A stretch of DNA of 58,106 nucleotides from Bradyrhizobium sp. (GTDB lineage Bacteria > Pseudomonadota > Alphaproteobacteria > Rhizobiales > Xanthobacteraceae). The notes under the pieces were generated by a model. It was not told the DNA's origin. It did not search any database and was given only the letters and a program-made list of their open reading frames with translations. Every line of letters starts with the position of its first letter. The stretch's first letter is position 1. The position numbers and the translations under genes are program-made. Of this stretch, positions 19,075 to 27,856 are shown one piece after another. The DNA lies in NCBI RefSeq assembly GCF_004799445.1, contig NZ_SSNA01000017.1, positions 1 through 58,106 on the forward strand. Reading direction: 5' to 3'.

Positions 19075-19905
19075 GTGAGCAAGACCCCCGCCTCCAAATC
19101 CGCTTCGAAACAATCGGGCCGCATCTATATCGGCGTCGGCGGCTGGACCTTTGCGCCGTGGCGCGGGGTGTTTTACCCCGAGAAGCTGACCCAGGCGAAG
19201 GAGCTGGAATACGCGGCGTCGAAACTGACCTCGATCGAGATCAACGGCACCTACTACGGTTCGCAGAAACCGGAGAGTTTTCGCAAATGGGCGCGTGAGG
19301 TGCCCGACGGTTTTGTGTTTTCGGTGAAGGGACCGCGCTTTGCCACCAATCGCCGCGTGCTGGCCGAGGCCGGCGATTCCATCAAACGGTTTTATGATTC
19401 CGGCGTGCTGGAACTCGGCGACCGGCTCGGTCCGGTGCTCTGGCAGTTCGCGCCGACCAAGAAATTTGACGGGGCGGATTTCGGCAAATTTCTCGAGTTG
19501 CTGCCGCGCAAGCTCGAGGGCCGCGCGCTTCGCCATGTGGTCGAGGTGCGGCACGACAGTTTTTGTGTCCCCGATTTCGTCGCGCTGTTGCGCCGGTTCG
19601 AGACGCCGGTGGTGTTTGCCGAACACGGCAAGTATCCGGCGATCGCCGACGTCGTTGGCGATTTCGTCTATGCGCGGCTGCAGAAGGGCAATGACGAGAT
19701 CAAGACCTGCTATCCGCCGAAACAGCTCGATGCCTGGGCCAAGCGGCTGCAGTTATGGGCCGACGGCGGCGAACCGGACGACCTGCCGCGCGTCGATCCG
19801 GCAAAAGCGAAAAAAGTCCCGCGCGACGTCTTCGCCTATGTCATCCACGAGGGCAAGGTTCGCGCGCCGTCCGGCGCAATGGAATTGATCGCGCGCGTGG
19901 CCTAG
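19075..19905 (+). CDS. DUF72 (YecE-like) protein
   Basis: The 276-residue product belongs to DUF72, a TIM-barrel family. It has the N-terminal IYIGVGGWTFAPWRGVFYP, then SIEINGTYYGSQKPESFRKWA, FVFSVKGPRFATN and, in the middle, VVEVRHDSF, which are family landmarks. The start is GTG at 19075, followed by a short Lys/Ser-rich tail. The molecular function is unknown. The DUF488 gene starts 12 bases downstream, and the two are probably cotranscribed. Confidence 0.85.
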   Translation: MSKTPASKSASKQSGRIYIGVGGWTFAPWRGVFYPEKLTQAKELEYAASKLTSIEINGTYYGSQKPESFRKWAREVPDGFVFSVKGPRFATNRRVLAEAGDSIKRFYDSGVLELGDRLGPVLWQFAPTKKFDGADFGKFLELLPRKLEGRALRHVVEVRHDSFCVPDFVALLRRFETPVVFAEHGKYPAIADVVGDFVYARLQKGNDEIKTCYPPKQLDAWAKRLQLWADGGEPDDLPRVDPAKAKKVPRDVFAYVIHEGKVRAPSGAMELIARVA

Positions 19906-19917
19906 TCAGGTGCCCCC

Positions 19918-20379
19918 ATGGCCAAATCCAGAAAACTCTTCACCATCGGGTATGAGCAGACGCCGGCCAGTTCCGTGCTCGACGAACTCGAACAGGCCGG
20001 CGTGAAGCTGTTGGTGGATGTGCGCGCGGTTGCCGCCTCCCGCCGTCCCGGCTTTTCCAAGAACCAACTGGCGGCAGGACTAGACGAGCGCGGCATCTCA
20101 TACCTGCATCTCCGCGGCCTCGGCACGCCGAAGGACGGCCGCGACGCCGCTCGCGCCGGCCACTTCGACACGCTTCACAAGATCTATGCGAAGCATCTGA
20201 AGACGCCACAGGCGAAAGAAGAGCTCGACGAATTGTCGGCGCTGGTCAGGAAATCCGGCCCGGTCTGCATCCTCTGTTACGAGCGCGACCACCGCCATTG
20301 CCACCGGCAATGGATCGCCGAGATCATCGAAGACCGCGACGGGGTCAAGGTGGAGAATTTGGTGGCAAAGCCGGTGTAA
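19918..20379 (+). CDS. DUF488 protein
   Basis: The 153-residue product has the DUF488 pattern: TIGYEQTPASSVLDEL, LVDVRAVAASRRPGFSKNQLAAGL, YLHLRGLGTP and near the C-terminus VCILCYERDHRHCHRQWIAEII, with conserved Cys and His residues that might bind a metal or form a nucleophilic site. The function is unknown. It directly follows the DUF72 gene, an association I recall from other genomes, which suggests a joint pathway. A dispersed repeat begins 5 bases after its stop. Confidence 0.85.
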   Translation: MAKSRKLFTIGYEQTPASSVLDELEQAGVKLLVDVRAVAASRRPGFSKNQLAAGLDERGISYLHLRGLGTPKDGRDAARAGHFDTLHKIYAKHLKTPQAKEELDELSALVRKSGPVCILCYERDHRHCHRQWIAEIIEDRDGVKVENLVAKPV

Positions 20380-20383
20380 GGGC

Positions 20384-20466
20384 TCGTCATTGCGAGCGGC
20401 AGCGATGCAATCCAGAGCCTCGAAGGAAGCATGGATTGCTTCGTCGCTTCACTCCTCGCAATGACG
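20384..20466. repeat. Dispersed palindromic repeat, copy 3 of 3
   Basis: It begins CGTCATTGCGAGC and ends CTCGCAATGACG, a near-perfect terminal inverted repeat. 'atggattgcttcgtcgc' is the shared inner block. It lies between two convergent transcription units (DUF488 and the ABC permease) and could form a hairpin in both messages. Confidence 0.75.
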
Positions 20467-20511
20467 GAGGGAACCACCCGTCCTTGCCATCGGCCGAACA
20501 ACGCCGCGCCC

Positions 20512-21678
20512 TTAATCCAGGGTGCGGCGGAAGCGCGTCACCGCGATCGTCATGGCGAGCACCATCAATGCCAACAGCGCGAGCGAATCATATTCCAGGT
20601 TATGCAGTGTCGCGCCCTTCAGCATGATGGCGCGGACGATCCGCAGGTAATGCGTCAGCGGCAGGCCTTCGCCGATATATTGCGCCCAGACCGGCATGCC
20701 CATGAATGGAAACATGAAACCGGAGAGCAGGATGCTCGGCAAAAAGAACATCATCGACAGCTGCATCGCCTGCAGCTGGTTCTGCACAATGGTCGAAAAC
20801 GTGTAGCCGATCGAGAGATTGGCGGTGATGAACAGCGTCGAGAGCAGCGTCAGCATGACCAGGCTGCCGCGCACGGGCACCCCGAACAGCAGCACGCCGA
20901 TGCCAATAATCAGCGCGGCCTGGATGAAACCGACCAGCACGTAAGGCAGGATCTTGCCGAACATGATCTCGACCGGCTTGATCGGCATCGACAGCAGGCT
21001 TTCCATGGTGCCGCGCTCGACCTCGCGCGTCACCGAAAGCGCGGTGAAAATCAGCATGGTCATGGTGAGGATGGTGCCGACCAGACCCGGCACGATATTG
21101 AGCCGCGACGACGCCGCCGGGTTGTAGCGCGCATGGGCCCGGATCTCGAACGGCAAGGACGGCGGATCGCCCGCGAACAGGTCGTGCGCAAGCGCGGTCT
21201 GAACCACGACACCGAGCGCCGACATCGCCGAGCCAGCCGCCACGGGATCGGTGGCGTCGGCGGCGACCAGCAGCGCCGGATAGTCGCCGCGCCGCACCGC
21301 GCGCTCGAAGCCGCGCGGGATCTCGACGCCGAACAGCACCTTTCCCGACGTCAACAGATCGTCGAACTCGGCAACATCGTGCACTTCCCGGGTGAAGTGG
21401 AAATAGGAGGTGTTCTCGAGCGCCTTCAGGATCGAGCGCGCGAGGTCGCTGTCTTCCTGCAGTAGGACCGCCGTGGGCAGATTGCGCGGCGTGGTATTGA
21501 TGGCGAAGCCGAACAGCAACAGTTGCATCACCGGAATGATCACGATCATGGCGAACGACACGCGGTCGCGCCGCAGCTGGATGAACTCCTTGACCACCAT
21601 CGCGTAAGAGCGCCGCCAGAAGCCGAAGCGCGGCTCCGGGATTTCGCTTCGATGTTTCGGGGGGCTCGTCACGCTCAC
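20512..21678 (-). CDS. ABC-2 type transporter permease (YhhJ/YbhR-like)
   Basis: The 388-residue inner-membrane protein has one N-terminal helix, a large periplasmic domain (about residues 60-190) and five C-terminal helices, the standard layout of ABC-2 exporter permeases. The segment VERGTMESLLSMPIKPVEIMFGKILPY is the conserved coupling region. The GTG start at 21678 overlaps the stop of the ATPase gene by 4 bases, so translation is coupled. With the ATPase and HlyD-like lipoprotein it forms a drug- or lipid-type exporter. Only one permease is present, implying a homodimer. Confidence 0.88.
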   Translation of the reverse strand: MSVTSPPKHRSEIPEPRFGFWRRSYAMVVKEFIQLRRDRVSFAMIVIIPVMQLLLFGFAINTTPRNLPTAVLLQEDSDLARSILKALENTSYFHFTREVHDVAEFDDLLTSGKVLFGVEIPRGFERAVRRGDYPALLVAADATDPVAAGSAMSALGVVVQTALAHDLFAGDPPSLPFEIRAHARYNPAASSRLNIVPGLVGTILTMTMLIFTALSVTREVERGTMESLLSMPIKPVEIMFGKILPYVLVGFIQAALIIGIGVLLFGVPVRGSLVMLTLLSTLFITANLSIGYTFSTIVQNQLQAMQLSMMFFLPSILLSGFMFPFMGMPVWAQYIGEGLPLTHYLRIVRAIMLKGATLHNLEYDSLALLALMVLAMTIAVTRFRRTLD

Positions 21679-22619
21679 TGGAAATTATCCTTCGAGCGGG
21701 TCATCAGTTCGATGAACACGTCCTCCAGTGACGGCTCGCCGTGCTGCCAGTGCAATTCCCTGTGCTCGCGCCAGGGCGCGATGGTGGCATCGAGCGCCGC
21801 CCTGTCGCGGCCGGACACATGCAGGCTGGTCCCGAACGGCGCCACCATGTCGACCCCGGGCTTGCCGGTGAGCTGGTCCTGCAGCGCATGGAGATCGTCG
21901 CCGGTGACGGTGTAGGTCGACAGCGCCGATTTGGCGATCACTTCCTCCACGGTGCCATGCGCCAGCAAATAGCCATAGGCGATATAGGCGATCTCGTGGC
22001 AACGCTCGGCTTCATCCATGTAGTGGGTTGAAACCAGCACCGTCAGCCCGCCCGCCGCCAGCGCGTGGATCTCGTTCCAGAAATCGCGGCGTGCCTTGGG
22101 GTCGACGCCCGCGGTCGGCTCGTCCAGGAGCAGCAATTGCGGATTGGGCAAGGTGCAGGTGCCGAGCGCCAGTCGCTGCTTCCAGCCGCCCGAGAGTTCG
22201 CCGGCGAGTTGCTCTTCGCGGCCGCTTAAGCCAAGCCGCCTGATCATCTCGCGCGCCGCCCCGTGCGCATCGCGCATGCCATAGAGCCGCGCGACGAATT
22301 CCAGGTTCTCCCGCACCGACAGATCCTGGTACAGGGAAAAGCGCTGCGTCATGTAGCCGACCTGGCGCTTGATCTTGTCGGCGTCGCGGCGAATGTCGTA
22401 GCCAAGGCACCTGCCCTCGCCGCTGTCGGGCGTCAACAGACCGCACAGCATGCGGATGGTGGTGGTCTTGCCGCTGCCGTTGGGACCGAGGAATCCGTAG
22501 ATGGTGCCGCGCTTCACCTGCATCGAGAGGTCATGCACGACCTCGCGACCATCGAATGATTTCGACAGGCCGCGAACGTCGATCGCGATGTCGGAGGTGG
22601 ACGCCGGCATCGCGGTCAT
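21675..22619 (-). CDS. ABC transporter ATP-binding protein (YbhF-like)
   Basis: The 314-residue product has a Walker A GPNGSGKTT, ABC signature LSGGWKQRLALG, Walker B LLLLDEPTAGVD and a switch His (VSTHYMDEAERC). The C-terminal 80 residues resemble the extension in drug-export ATPases. Only one nucleotide-binding domain is present. It overlaps its neighbours by 4 bases on both sides. It powers export through the permease encoded next. Confidence 0.92.
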   Translation of the reverse strand: MTAMPASTSDIAIDVRGLSKSFDGREVVHDLSMQVKRGTIYGFLGPNGSGKTTTIRMLCGLLTPDSGEGRCLGYDIRRDADKIKRQVGYMTQRFSLYQDLSVRENLEFVARLYGMRDAHGAAREMIRRLGLSGREEQLAGELSGGWKQRLALGTCTLPNPQLLLLDEPTAGVDPKARRDFWNEIHALAAGGLTVLVSTHYMDEAERCHEIAYIAYGYLLAHGTVEEVIAKSALSTYTVTGDDLHALQDQLTGKPGVDMVAPFGTSLHVSGRDRAALDATIAPWREHRELHWQHGEPSLEDVFIELMTRSKDNFQ

Positions 22620-23404
22620 CGCTTGTCCGCAACCGGCGTCTTGGGGTTGATAAATACGCTGATCGGCTGGCCGACCCGCAAGGCATCGGGCCGCGAGGGC
22701 CGCGCCTGAACGAGGTAGACGAGCTTGTTGCGCTCATCCAGGCTGTAGATGACGGGCGGGGTGTATTCGGCCGAGGTCGCGATGAAGTAAATTCTCGCGG
22801 TGAGGTCGGCGGCGCAGTTGTCGCAGGTCACCCGGACCTCCTCGCCGATCGCAAGCTTCGGCAAATCGGTCTCCGGCACGTAAAAGCGAACTTTCATGTT
22901 GCCGGGCGGCATGATCGAGAGCACCGGCCGCTGCGCCGGCACCGTCTCGCCTTCGCGGAAATAGATCTGCTGAACGGCACCGCTCACCGGCGCATAGCCG
23001 ATCCGGCGCGCCAGCCGCGTCTGCGAGGTCACGACCTGCGCCTCGGCCACGCGCAGCGCCGAGACGGCAGCATCAAGCGTAGCCTGCGTGCCGGATCCCG
23101 TTTTGCTCAATGAGGATGCCCGGTCATAGCTTTGCTGCGCGTTAGCGAGTGTCGCCTTGTTCTGGTTGAGATTGGCCTGCTGCATGTCGTCATCCACGGC
23201 ATAGAGCTGATCGCCGGCCTTGACCTCGTCGCCCTCGCGAACGTTGAGCTTGGTCACGCGTCCGGATTCGTCGGGGCTGACGAAAATCATGTCGGCCTCG
23301 ACCCAGCCCTGATAACCGGGATTCCGCGTATCGTTGCAGCCGGAGAGCACGGTCCCAAGCGTGAGTGCCATCAAAATTCGCAATACCGCTCGCGACGAGG
23401 TCAT
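22616..23404 (-). CDS. HlyD-family periplasmic adaptor lipoprotein
   Basis: The 262-residue product has a lipoprotein signal peptide ending in LSGC, followed by a barrel-sandwich/lipoyl half-domain (SPDESGRVTKLNVREGDEVKAGDQLYAVD), a short coiled-coil hairpin (about 65-125) and the returning half (APVSGAVQQIYFREGETV). It would bridge the inner-membrane ABC permease and an outer-membrane channel such as TolC, which is not encoded here. It is shorter than many HlyD proteins because the coiled coil is short. It overlaps the TetR and ATPase genes by 4 bases each. Confidence 0.87.
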   Translation of the reverse strand: MTSSRAVLRILMALTLGTVLSGCNDTRNPGYQGWVEADMIFVSPDESGRVTKLNVREGDEVKAGDQLYAVDDDMQQANLNQNKATLANAQQSYDRASSLSKTGSGTQATLDAAVSALRVAEAQVVTSQTRLARRIGYAPVSGAVQQIYFREGETVPAQRPVLSIMPPGNMKVRFYVPETDLPKLAIGEEVRVTCDNCAADLTARIYFIATSAEYTPPVIYSLDERNKLVYLVQARPSRPDALRVGQPISVFINPKTPVADKR

Positions 23405-24126
23405 GCCGTCCTCCGTTCGCCAAAAATCATGTCGAGATGCACGCCAAGCATCTCGGTCGCGTCCAACGGCGCGTGCCTGCCGAACAGGCTTTGCCAGATC
23501 ACCGCGATGAGCGCGGGTGCGACAAGGATCTGTGGAAAGCGGGCCAAATTCTTTTGCTTGATTTCACCGCGCGCGACGCCCAGTTCGATCAACGCGCGGA
23601 TGGCGGCAAGGCCGCGCGAAACCACTTCGCGGTAGTAGAAATCGGCGATACTGGGAAATCGCGGCCCTTCCGCAACGATCAAGCGCACGATCTCGCCGCG
23701 CCGGGTGGACGCTACCTCCTGGACGAAGGTGCGGGCGAAACCTTCGATCGCGTCCCGAACCGATCCGCCGATGGCTGGCGGCGCGTGCAGCCGACCGATC
23801 AGCGGCACGAGCGCCGTCCGGATCAGTTCCTCAAACATCGATTCCTTGTCTTTGAAATGCAGGTAGATCGTGCCCTTGGCGACGCCCGCCCGCTTGGCAA
23901 CGTCGTCAAGCCGCGTGGCGGTGAACCCCCGCGAAATGAATTCGTCCAGCGCCGCATCGATGATCGCCTGCCGCCGGCCCGCCGCGCGCTCGGCGCGGCT
24001 CGAGGCAGGTTCGGACGAGGACGCCTTGGCCGGCTGCGGCGCCCTGGCCGAGCCAGCCTTCTCCCCGCGCCGATGATCGGCCGGTTTTGATCGGGTTTTC
24101 GCGGTCGTTGTTCGGGAACTTGGCAT
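23401..24126 (-). CDS. TetR-family repressor of the adjacent ABC exporter
   Basis: The 241-residue product has a basic, Ala/Ser-rich N-terminal tail (about 1-45), then a TetR helix-turn-helix domain (AIIDAALDEFISRGFTATRLDDVAKRAGVAKGTIYLHFKDKESMFEELI, about 53-98) and a C-terminal ligand-binding domain of the TetR_C_33/AcrR-like type. It is the first gene of a four-gene operon with 4-base overlaps. A perfect palindromic operator lies 9 bases upstream of its ATG, so autoregulation of the whole operon is likely. The ligand is unknown. Confidence 0.9.
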   Translation of the reverse strand: MPSSRTTTAKTRSKPADHRRGEKAGSARAPQPAKASSSEPASSRAERAAGRRQAIIDAALDEFISRGFTATRLDDVAKRAGVAKGTIYLHFKDKESMFEELIRTALVPLIGRLHAPPAIGGSVRDAIEGFARTFVQEVASTRRGEIVRLIVAEGPRFPSIADFYYREVVSRGLAAIRALIELGVARGEIKQKNLARFPQILVAPALIAVIWQSLFGRHAPLDATEMLGVHLDMIFGERRTA

Positions 24127-24135
24127 GAATCAAAT

Positions 24136-24155
24136 ATGACTGACTGGTCAGTCAT
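24136..24155. promoter_or_regulatory. Palindromic operator for the TetR repressor
   Basis: ATGACTGAC and GTCAGTCAT, a perfect 9-bp dyad with a 2-base centre. It starts 9 bases before the TetR ATG. TGACTGACTGGTCAGTCA-like palindromes are typical for TetR-family repressors of exporter operons. Confidence 0.8.
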
Positions 24156-24210
24156 TGTCAATCCGCCGCTGATGCCGGGGCATCAAGTCCTGGGCCTGTC
24201 CCGGCCAGGT

Positions 24211-24828
24211 TTATTCCGGCTTGGGCGCCATGGCGGCTTGGCTGCGGCCAAGCCTGGCCTTCTTCCATTCGTGCCAGGCTTCCCGGCTCTGGCTGAAGAA
24301 GCAGAGGTCGAACATCCGATCGTCGGTATTGGATTTGACGTGCCGCTCGATGGTGCGGTCGAGCGTCCAGCCGGTGCTGTAGAGGTAATGAATGATCGGG
24401 CGGTTATGGGCGAGCGCGGTCGCCAGCATCACCTTCATTCCCAGGGTCTCGAAGAAATAGTCGCGGAACGGGATCGTCACCGAGTTGGTGACGCCCGAAT
24501 GGCGATATTCCGGCTCGCCGATGATCATGCTGACCAGAAATTGGCCGCTGGCAAAATCCACATCGTTGCGCAGGAAGCCGAGCAGCAGTCCGCTCGCCTT
24601 TTCGAAAATGCCGATCAGGATGTGCGTCCGCTGATCGAAGCCCTTGATATAGGCGACGATGTCCGCCTTCGTCATGGTCCGGGGCGCCGCGTTCAGCATG
24701 ATGCTCGCCTCCGGATCCGCCATCCAGTTCGCCCATCGATCCGAGGCATCCTCGACCGTAATGGTGCGGAGGATATATTTCCCGCAGTCGAGCCAGACTT
24801 TTCGCTTCGGAAATTTCGGTTGGGGCAT
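24211..24828 (-). CDS. GNAT-family N-acetyltransferase
   Basis: The 205-residue product resembles RimJ/RimL-type acetyltransferases: ILRTITVEDASDRWANWMADPE near the N-terminus, then VSMIIGEPEYRHSGVTNSVTIPFRDYFFETLGMKVMLATALAHNRPIIHYLYSTGW, which carries the acetyl-CoA-binding region and the conserved Asn. It probably acetylates an amine on a small molecule or protein. A Shine-Dalgarno (AGGA) precedes the ATG at 24828. It points toward the TetR gene, which is transcribed in the same direction, but lies upstream of the operator, so it is a separate unit. The substrate is not predictable. Confidence 0.82.
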   Translation of the reverse strand: MPQPKFPKRKVWLDCGKYILRTITVEDASDRWANWMADPEASIMLNAAPRTMTKADIVAYIKGFDQRTHILIGIFEKASGLLLGFLRNDVDFASGQFLVSMIIGEPEYRHSGVTNSVTIPFRDYFFETLGMKVMLATALAHNRPIIHYLYSTGWTLDRTIERHVKSNTDDRMFDLCFFSQSREAWHEWKKARLGRSQAAMAPKPE

Positions 24829-25003
24829 TGGCAGTCCTGGGAGGTTTCTCGCCTAATTTGTGAACAATGGAAGCCAATACGGCATCCGGCAAATTTCGGC
24901 GGCTGTGTCCCATGCGCAACAGGCCTGGCACAAGCTCGGTGCTATGTTCGTCAGCATACTGCGCCGTTGCTTTGGCTGTCGATTCGAAATGGGGCTGGAT
25001 TTG

Positions 25004-27235
25004 ATGAGGCATTTGCTCTCAGGCGTTGCGGTCGTGGCATTGGCCGCTGCGAGCCCGGCCCTCGCCGCCGATCTGCCATTGAAGGCACCGCCGCCGGCCG
25101 TTGCCGCGTGGGGCTGGAGCGGCTTCTATGTCGGCGGTCATGGCGGCTACGGCTGGGGCCACGATTCGCAGACCGACCCCAACGACCCGTTTTTCTTCGG
25201 CAAAGTCCCGGGCTTTGGCGGCTTCACGGGTTTCGATCCGAAGGGCGCCCTCGGCGGCGTTCACGCCGGCTTCAACTGGCAATCCGGAGCCATTGTCGGC
25301 GGTCTCGAAGGCGATCTCTCCTTCACCGATATCAAGGGCTCATCGTTAAATTCCGCGAGCGCGGCGACCACGTTTTCCGTCAACTCGTTGACAGCGACCA
25401 ATTCCGGAGCGTTCGACATGCTCGGGTCCGGCCGCGGCCGGCTCGGCTACCTCGTGTCGCCGAATGTGCTGCTCTACGGCACCGGCGGACTGGCATGGAC
25501 CCGTTTCGTCAATAACCAGGACTCGACCTCTCTTTCGGTCAACATTCCGCCGCCCGGAGCCTTCGGCATTAATACATCGGTCTCGAGCCCGAGCTGGCGG
25601 TTCGGGTGGGTTGCCGGTCTCGGTGTCGAGACCCGGCTCTTCGACAGCAACTGGCTCGCGCGTCTGGAATACCTGCATTACGACTTCGGCAACTCCGGCA
25701 GTTCGGCGAGATCGGACTTCCTGTCTTCGCAGACCACCGGCAATCTGACCCTCGATGTGGTTCGCGCCGGCATCAGCTACAAGTTCGGTCAGGACTCCTT
25801 CGCCGGCGGCGCATCGAATCCCGCTTTGGTCTACAAGGCAGCGGCGCCCGCGTCGCAACCCTGGACATGGAGCGGCTATTACCTAGGGGCCCATGCCGGT
25901 TACGGATGGGCGAGGGATCCCTTCACCAATTTCCTGGTCAATTTCGTTCCCTTGAACGGCGTCGACTCCCGCGGTTTCGTCGGCGGCTTCCAGGCCGGCG
26001 CCAACTGGCAATCCGGTTCATTCGTGGGCGGCCTCGAAATCGATCTTTCGGGCACCGGCATCAAGGGGTCCACGTCAAATTCGACGAGCGCCAATGGTAT
26101 TATCGACCAGGGGACGCAAACTGACAAACTTGATTGGTTCGGTTCGGCACGTGCCCGCCTTGGATATCTCGTCACATCGGACGTCCTGCTCTACGCCACC
26201 GGTGGTCCCGGATGGGCGCGCATGGTCACCGATCAGGAAGGCGTCGCCACGACCGTTGGATTCCCTCCTCCCACCACGACATCGTCCGTATTCCCGACAT
26301 GGATATTCGGGTGGGTCGCTGGCGCGGGTGTCGAGACCAGACTATGGAATACCAACTGGCTCGCCCGGCTCGAATATCTGCACTACGACTTCGGCTCAGG
26401 CAGCTCGTCGCAGAACATTCCAGCAGGCGGCGGTCTTGTCACCACCAGGACATCTGGTCATCTGACCAACGACGTGGTGCAGGCCGGGCTTAGCTACAAG
26501 TTCGACTGGCCGGGAATGGGCGGCGGTCCCCGCTCTGCCTACAACGCCATGGCGGCGATGCCGCCTGCCGCTGCAATCTGGAGCTGGAGCGGCTTCTATG
26601 TCGGCGTGAATGGCGGTTATGGCTGGGGCCGCGATCCCATCAGCGACGTTGTGGCGACAACGCCGTCCGGCGCAAACCTCATATTGTCCGGCGTGAATTC
26701 CCAGGGCTTCATCGGGGGCTTCCAGGCCGGCGCCAACCTGCAAATGGGCTCCGTGGTCGGCGGGCTGGAAATCGATCTTTCCGGCAGCGGCATCAAGGGC
26801 ACTTCGTCGATCGCGGGCCTCGACGGCAGCGGCTTTCCGATCTCCCAGATGCAGACCGATAAATTCGATCTGCTCGGCTCGGGACGCGCCCGTGTTGGAT
26901 ATCTGGTTTCGCCAAACACCTTGCTCTATGGCACGGGCGGTCTGGCCTGGACGCGGATCACCCAGACCACAACCATCGTGAATTCCGACGGCACGACAAT
27001 CGATACAACGCCGAGCTGGCGATTTGGATGGGCCGCGGGCGCCGGTGGCGAAATGCGGCTGTGGAATACCAACTGGCTGGCCCGCGTCGAATATCTGCAT
27101 TACGATTTCGGCGATTCCGGCAACGTGATCGCAGCCTTCACCAACGGAACCACCAGCTTCAACTTCGCCAATATGACGTCGCATCATCTGACGGCTGATA
27201 CCGTTCGCGCCGGCTTCGGTTACAAGTTCAATTGA
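25004..27235 (+). CDS. Giant outer-membrane protein with three tandem Omp25-like beta-barrels
   Basis: The 743-residue product has a signal peptide (ends near LAA-DLP, about residue 23) and three homologous modules. Each opens with W-[GTS]-W-S-G-[FY]-Y-[VL]-G and closes with LARLEYLHYDFG and AG[ILF][SG]YKF. Modules span about 36-264, 287-502 and 526-743. Each is about the size of a complete 8-stranded Omp25/RopB barrel, which normally is a separate protein of 220-250 residues. The whole therefore looks like three barrels on one chain, joined by short Ala/Pro-rich linkers. The ATG at 25004 was chosen because it starts the signal peptide; 24989 is an in-frame alternative. The frame upstream to 24860 is weak. 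Role is probably structural or adhesive. Confidence 0.88.
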   Translation: MRHLLSGVAVVALAAASPALAADLPLKAPPPAVAAWGWSGFYVGGHGGYGWGHDSQTDPNDPFFFGKVPGFGGFTGFDPKGALGGVHAGFNWQSGAIVGGLEGDLSFTDIKGSSLNSASAATTFSVNSLTATNSGAFDMLGSGRGRLGYLVSPNVLLYGTGGLAWTRFVNNQDSTSLSVNIPPPGAFGINTSVSSPSWRFGWVAGLGVETRLFDSNWLARLEYLHYDFGNSGSSARSDFLSSQTTGNLTLDVVRAGISYKFGQDSFAGGASNPALVYKAAAPASQPWTWSGYYLGAHAGYGWARDPFTNFLVNFVPLNGVDSRGFVGGFQAGANWQSGSFVGGLEIDLSGTGIKGSTSNSTSANGIIDQGTQTDKLDWFGSARARLGYLVTSDVLLYATGGPGWARMVTDQEGVATTVGFPPPTTTSSVFPTWIFGWVAGAGVETRLWNTNWLARLEYLHYDFGSGSSSQNIPAGGGLVTTRTSGHLTNDVVQAGLSYKFDWPGMGGGPRSAYNAMAAMPPAAAIWSWSGFYVGVNGGYGWGRDPISDVVATTPSGANLILSGVNSQGFIGGFQAGANLQMGSVVGGLEIDLSGSGIKGTSSIAGLDGSGFPISQMQTDKFDLLGSGRARVGYLVSPNTLLYGTGGLAWTRITQTTTIVNSDGTTIDTTPSWRFGWAAGAGGEMRLWNTNWLARVEYLHYDFGDSGNVIAAFTNGTTSFNFANMTSHHLTADTVRAGFGYKFN

Positions 27236-27306
27236 GGTCCCGACGCCGATAGTAAGGCGGGCGGCCTGCAGGCGAACGGTCGCTCGACGGTGAAGCGCTG
27301 AGCCTG

Positions 27307-27717
27307 CTAGCTATGGAACTTGAGCCCGTCGACGATCTTGTCGATCACCTTGCGTTCGGCGCGCATGGCAAGGCCCACCAGATTGAGTTCGGCGCGGATC
27401 ACCGCCCTCACCGCTTCGCGGTTGGCGGCATCATGCGTCGTCTTGAACATCTCCTCGGTATAGACCGCAGGCGTGACGTTTCGCGCCAGCGCCCGCTCCA
27501 GCGCGCGGGTCAGCGCCGCACGGTCGCCGCCAAAGATCAGAACGGGTTGACCGATCAATGACATGTAACGCGTACCTGAACCATCAGAATAGGGTTCGCC
27601 AATGCATTCGGGAAAGGCGGCCGCGATCCCGCTGCTCAGGAACGCCGCGACGTTGAGCTTCTGCCACGCTTCAAGGTCAGTCCGGATCACGATCGCGATC
27701 TTGGTGTCGAATTGCAT
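27307..27717 (-). CDS. DUF2000-family protein
   Basis: The 136-residue product matches DUF2000: FDTKIAIVIRTDLEAWQKLNVAAFL, then a conserved core with PVLIFGGDRAALTRALERAL and TEEMFKTTHDAANREAVR. The family has a peptidyl-tRNA-hydrolase-2-like fold according to known structures, but its reaction is unknown. I start it at the ATG at 27717; the longer version from 27738 begins inside a dispersed repeat. No operon partner is evident. Confidence 0.8.
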   Translation of the reverse strand: MQFDTKIAIVIRTDLEAWQKLNVAAFLSSGIAAAFPECIGEPYSDGSGTRYMSLIGQPVLIFGGDRAALTRALERALARNVTPAVYTEEMFKTTHDAANREAVRAVIRAELNLVGLAMRAERKVIDKIVDGLKFHS

Positions 27718-27733
27718 GATGGGGTTTCCCGCC

Positions 27734-27848
27734 GTCATTCCGGGATGGTCCGAAGGACCAGCCCCTGAAACGCGACTTGATCATATCGGGATTCTCCGAT
27801 GTGCAACTGCACATCGGAGTTCGCGCTGATGCGCGCCCCCGAATGACG
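27734..27848. repeat. Dispersed repeat with nested palindrome, copy 1 of 2
   Basis: It begins GTCATTCCGGG and ends CCCCGAATGACG. Inside, at 27794-27819, CTCCGATGTGCA and TGCACATCGGAG flank two bases. The second copy is at 32209-32323 with the same layout. It lies between the DUF2000 and DUF4189 genes. Confidence 0.8.
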
Positions 27849-27856
27849 TAAGAGGC

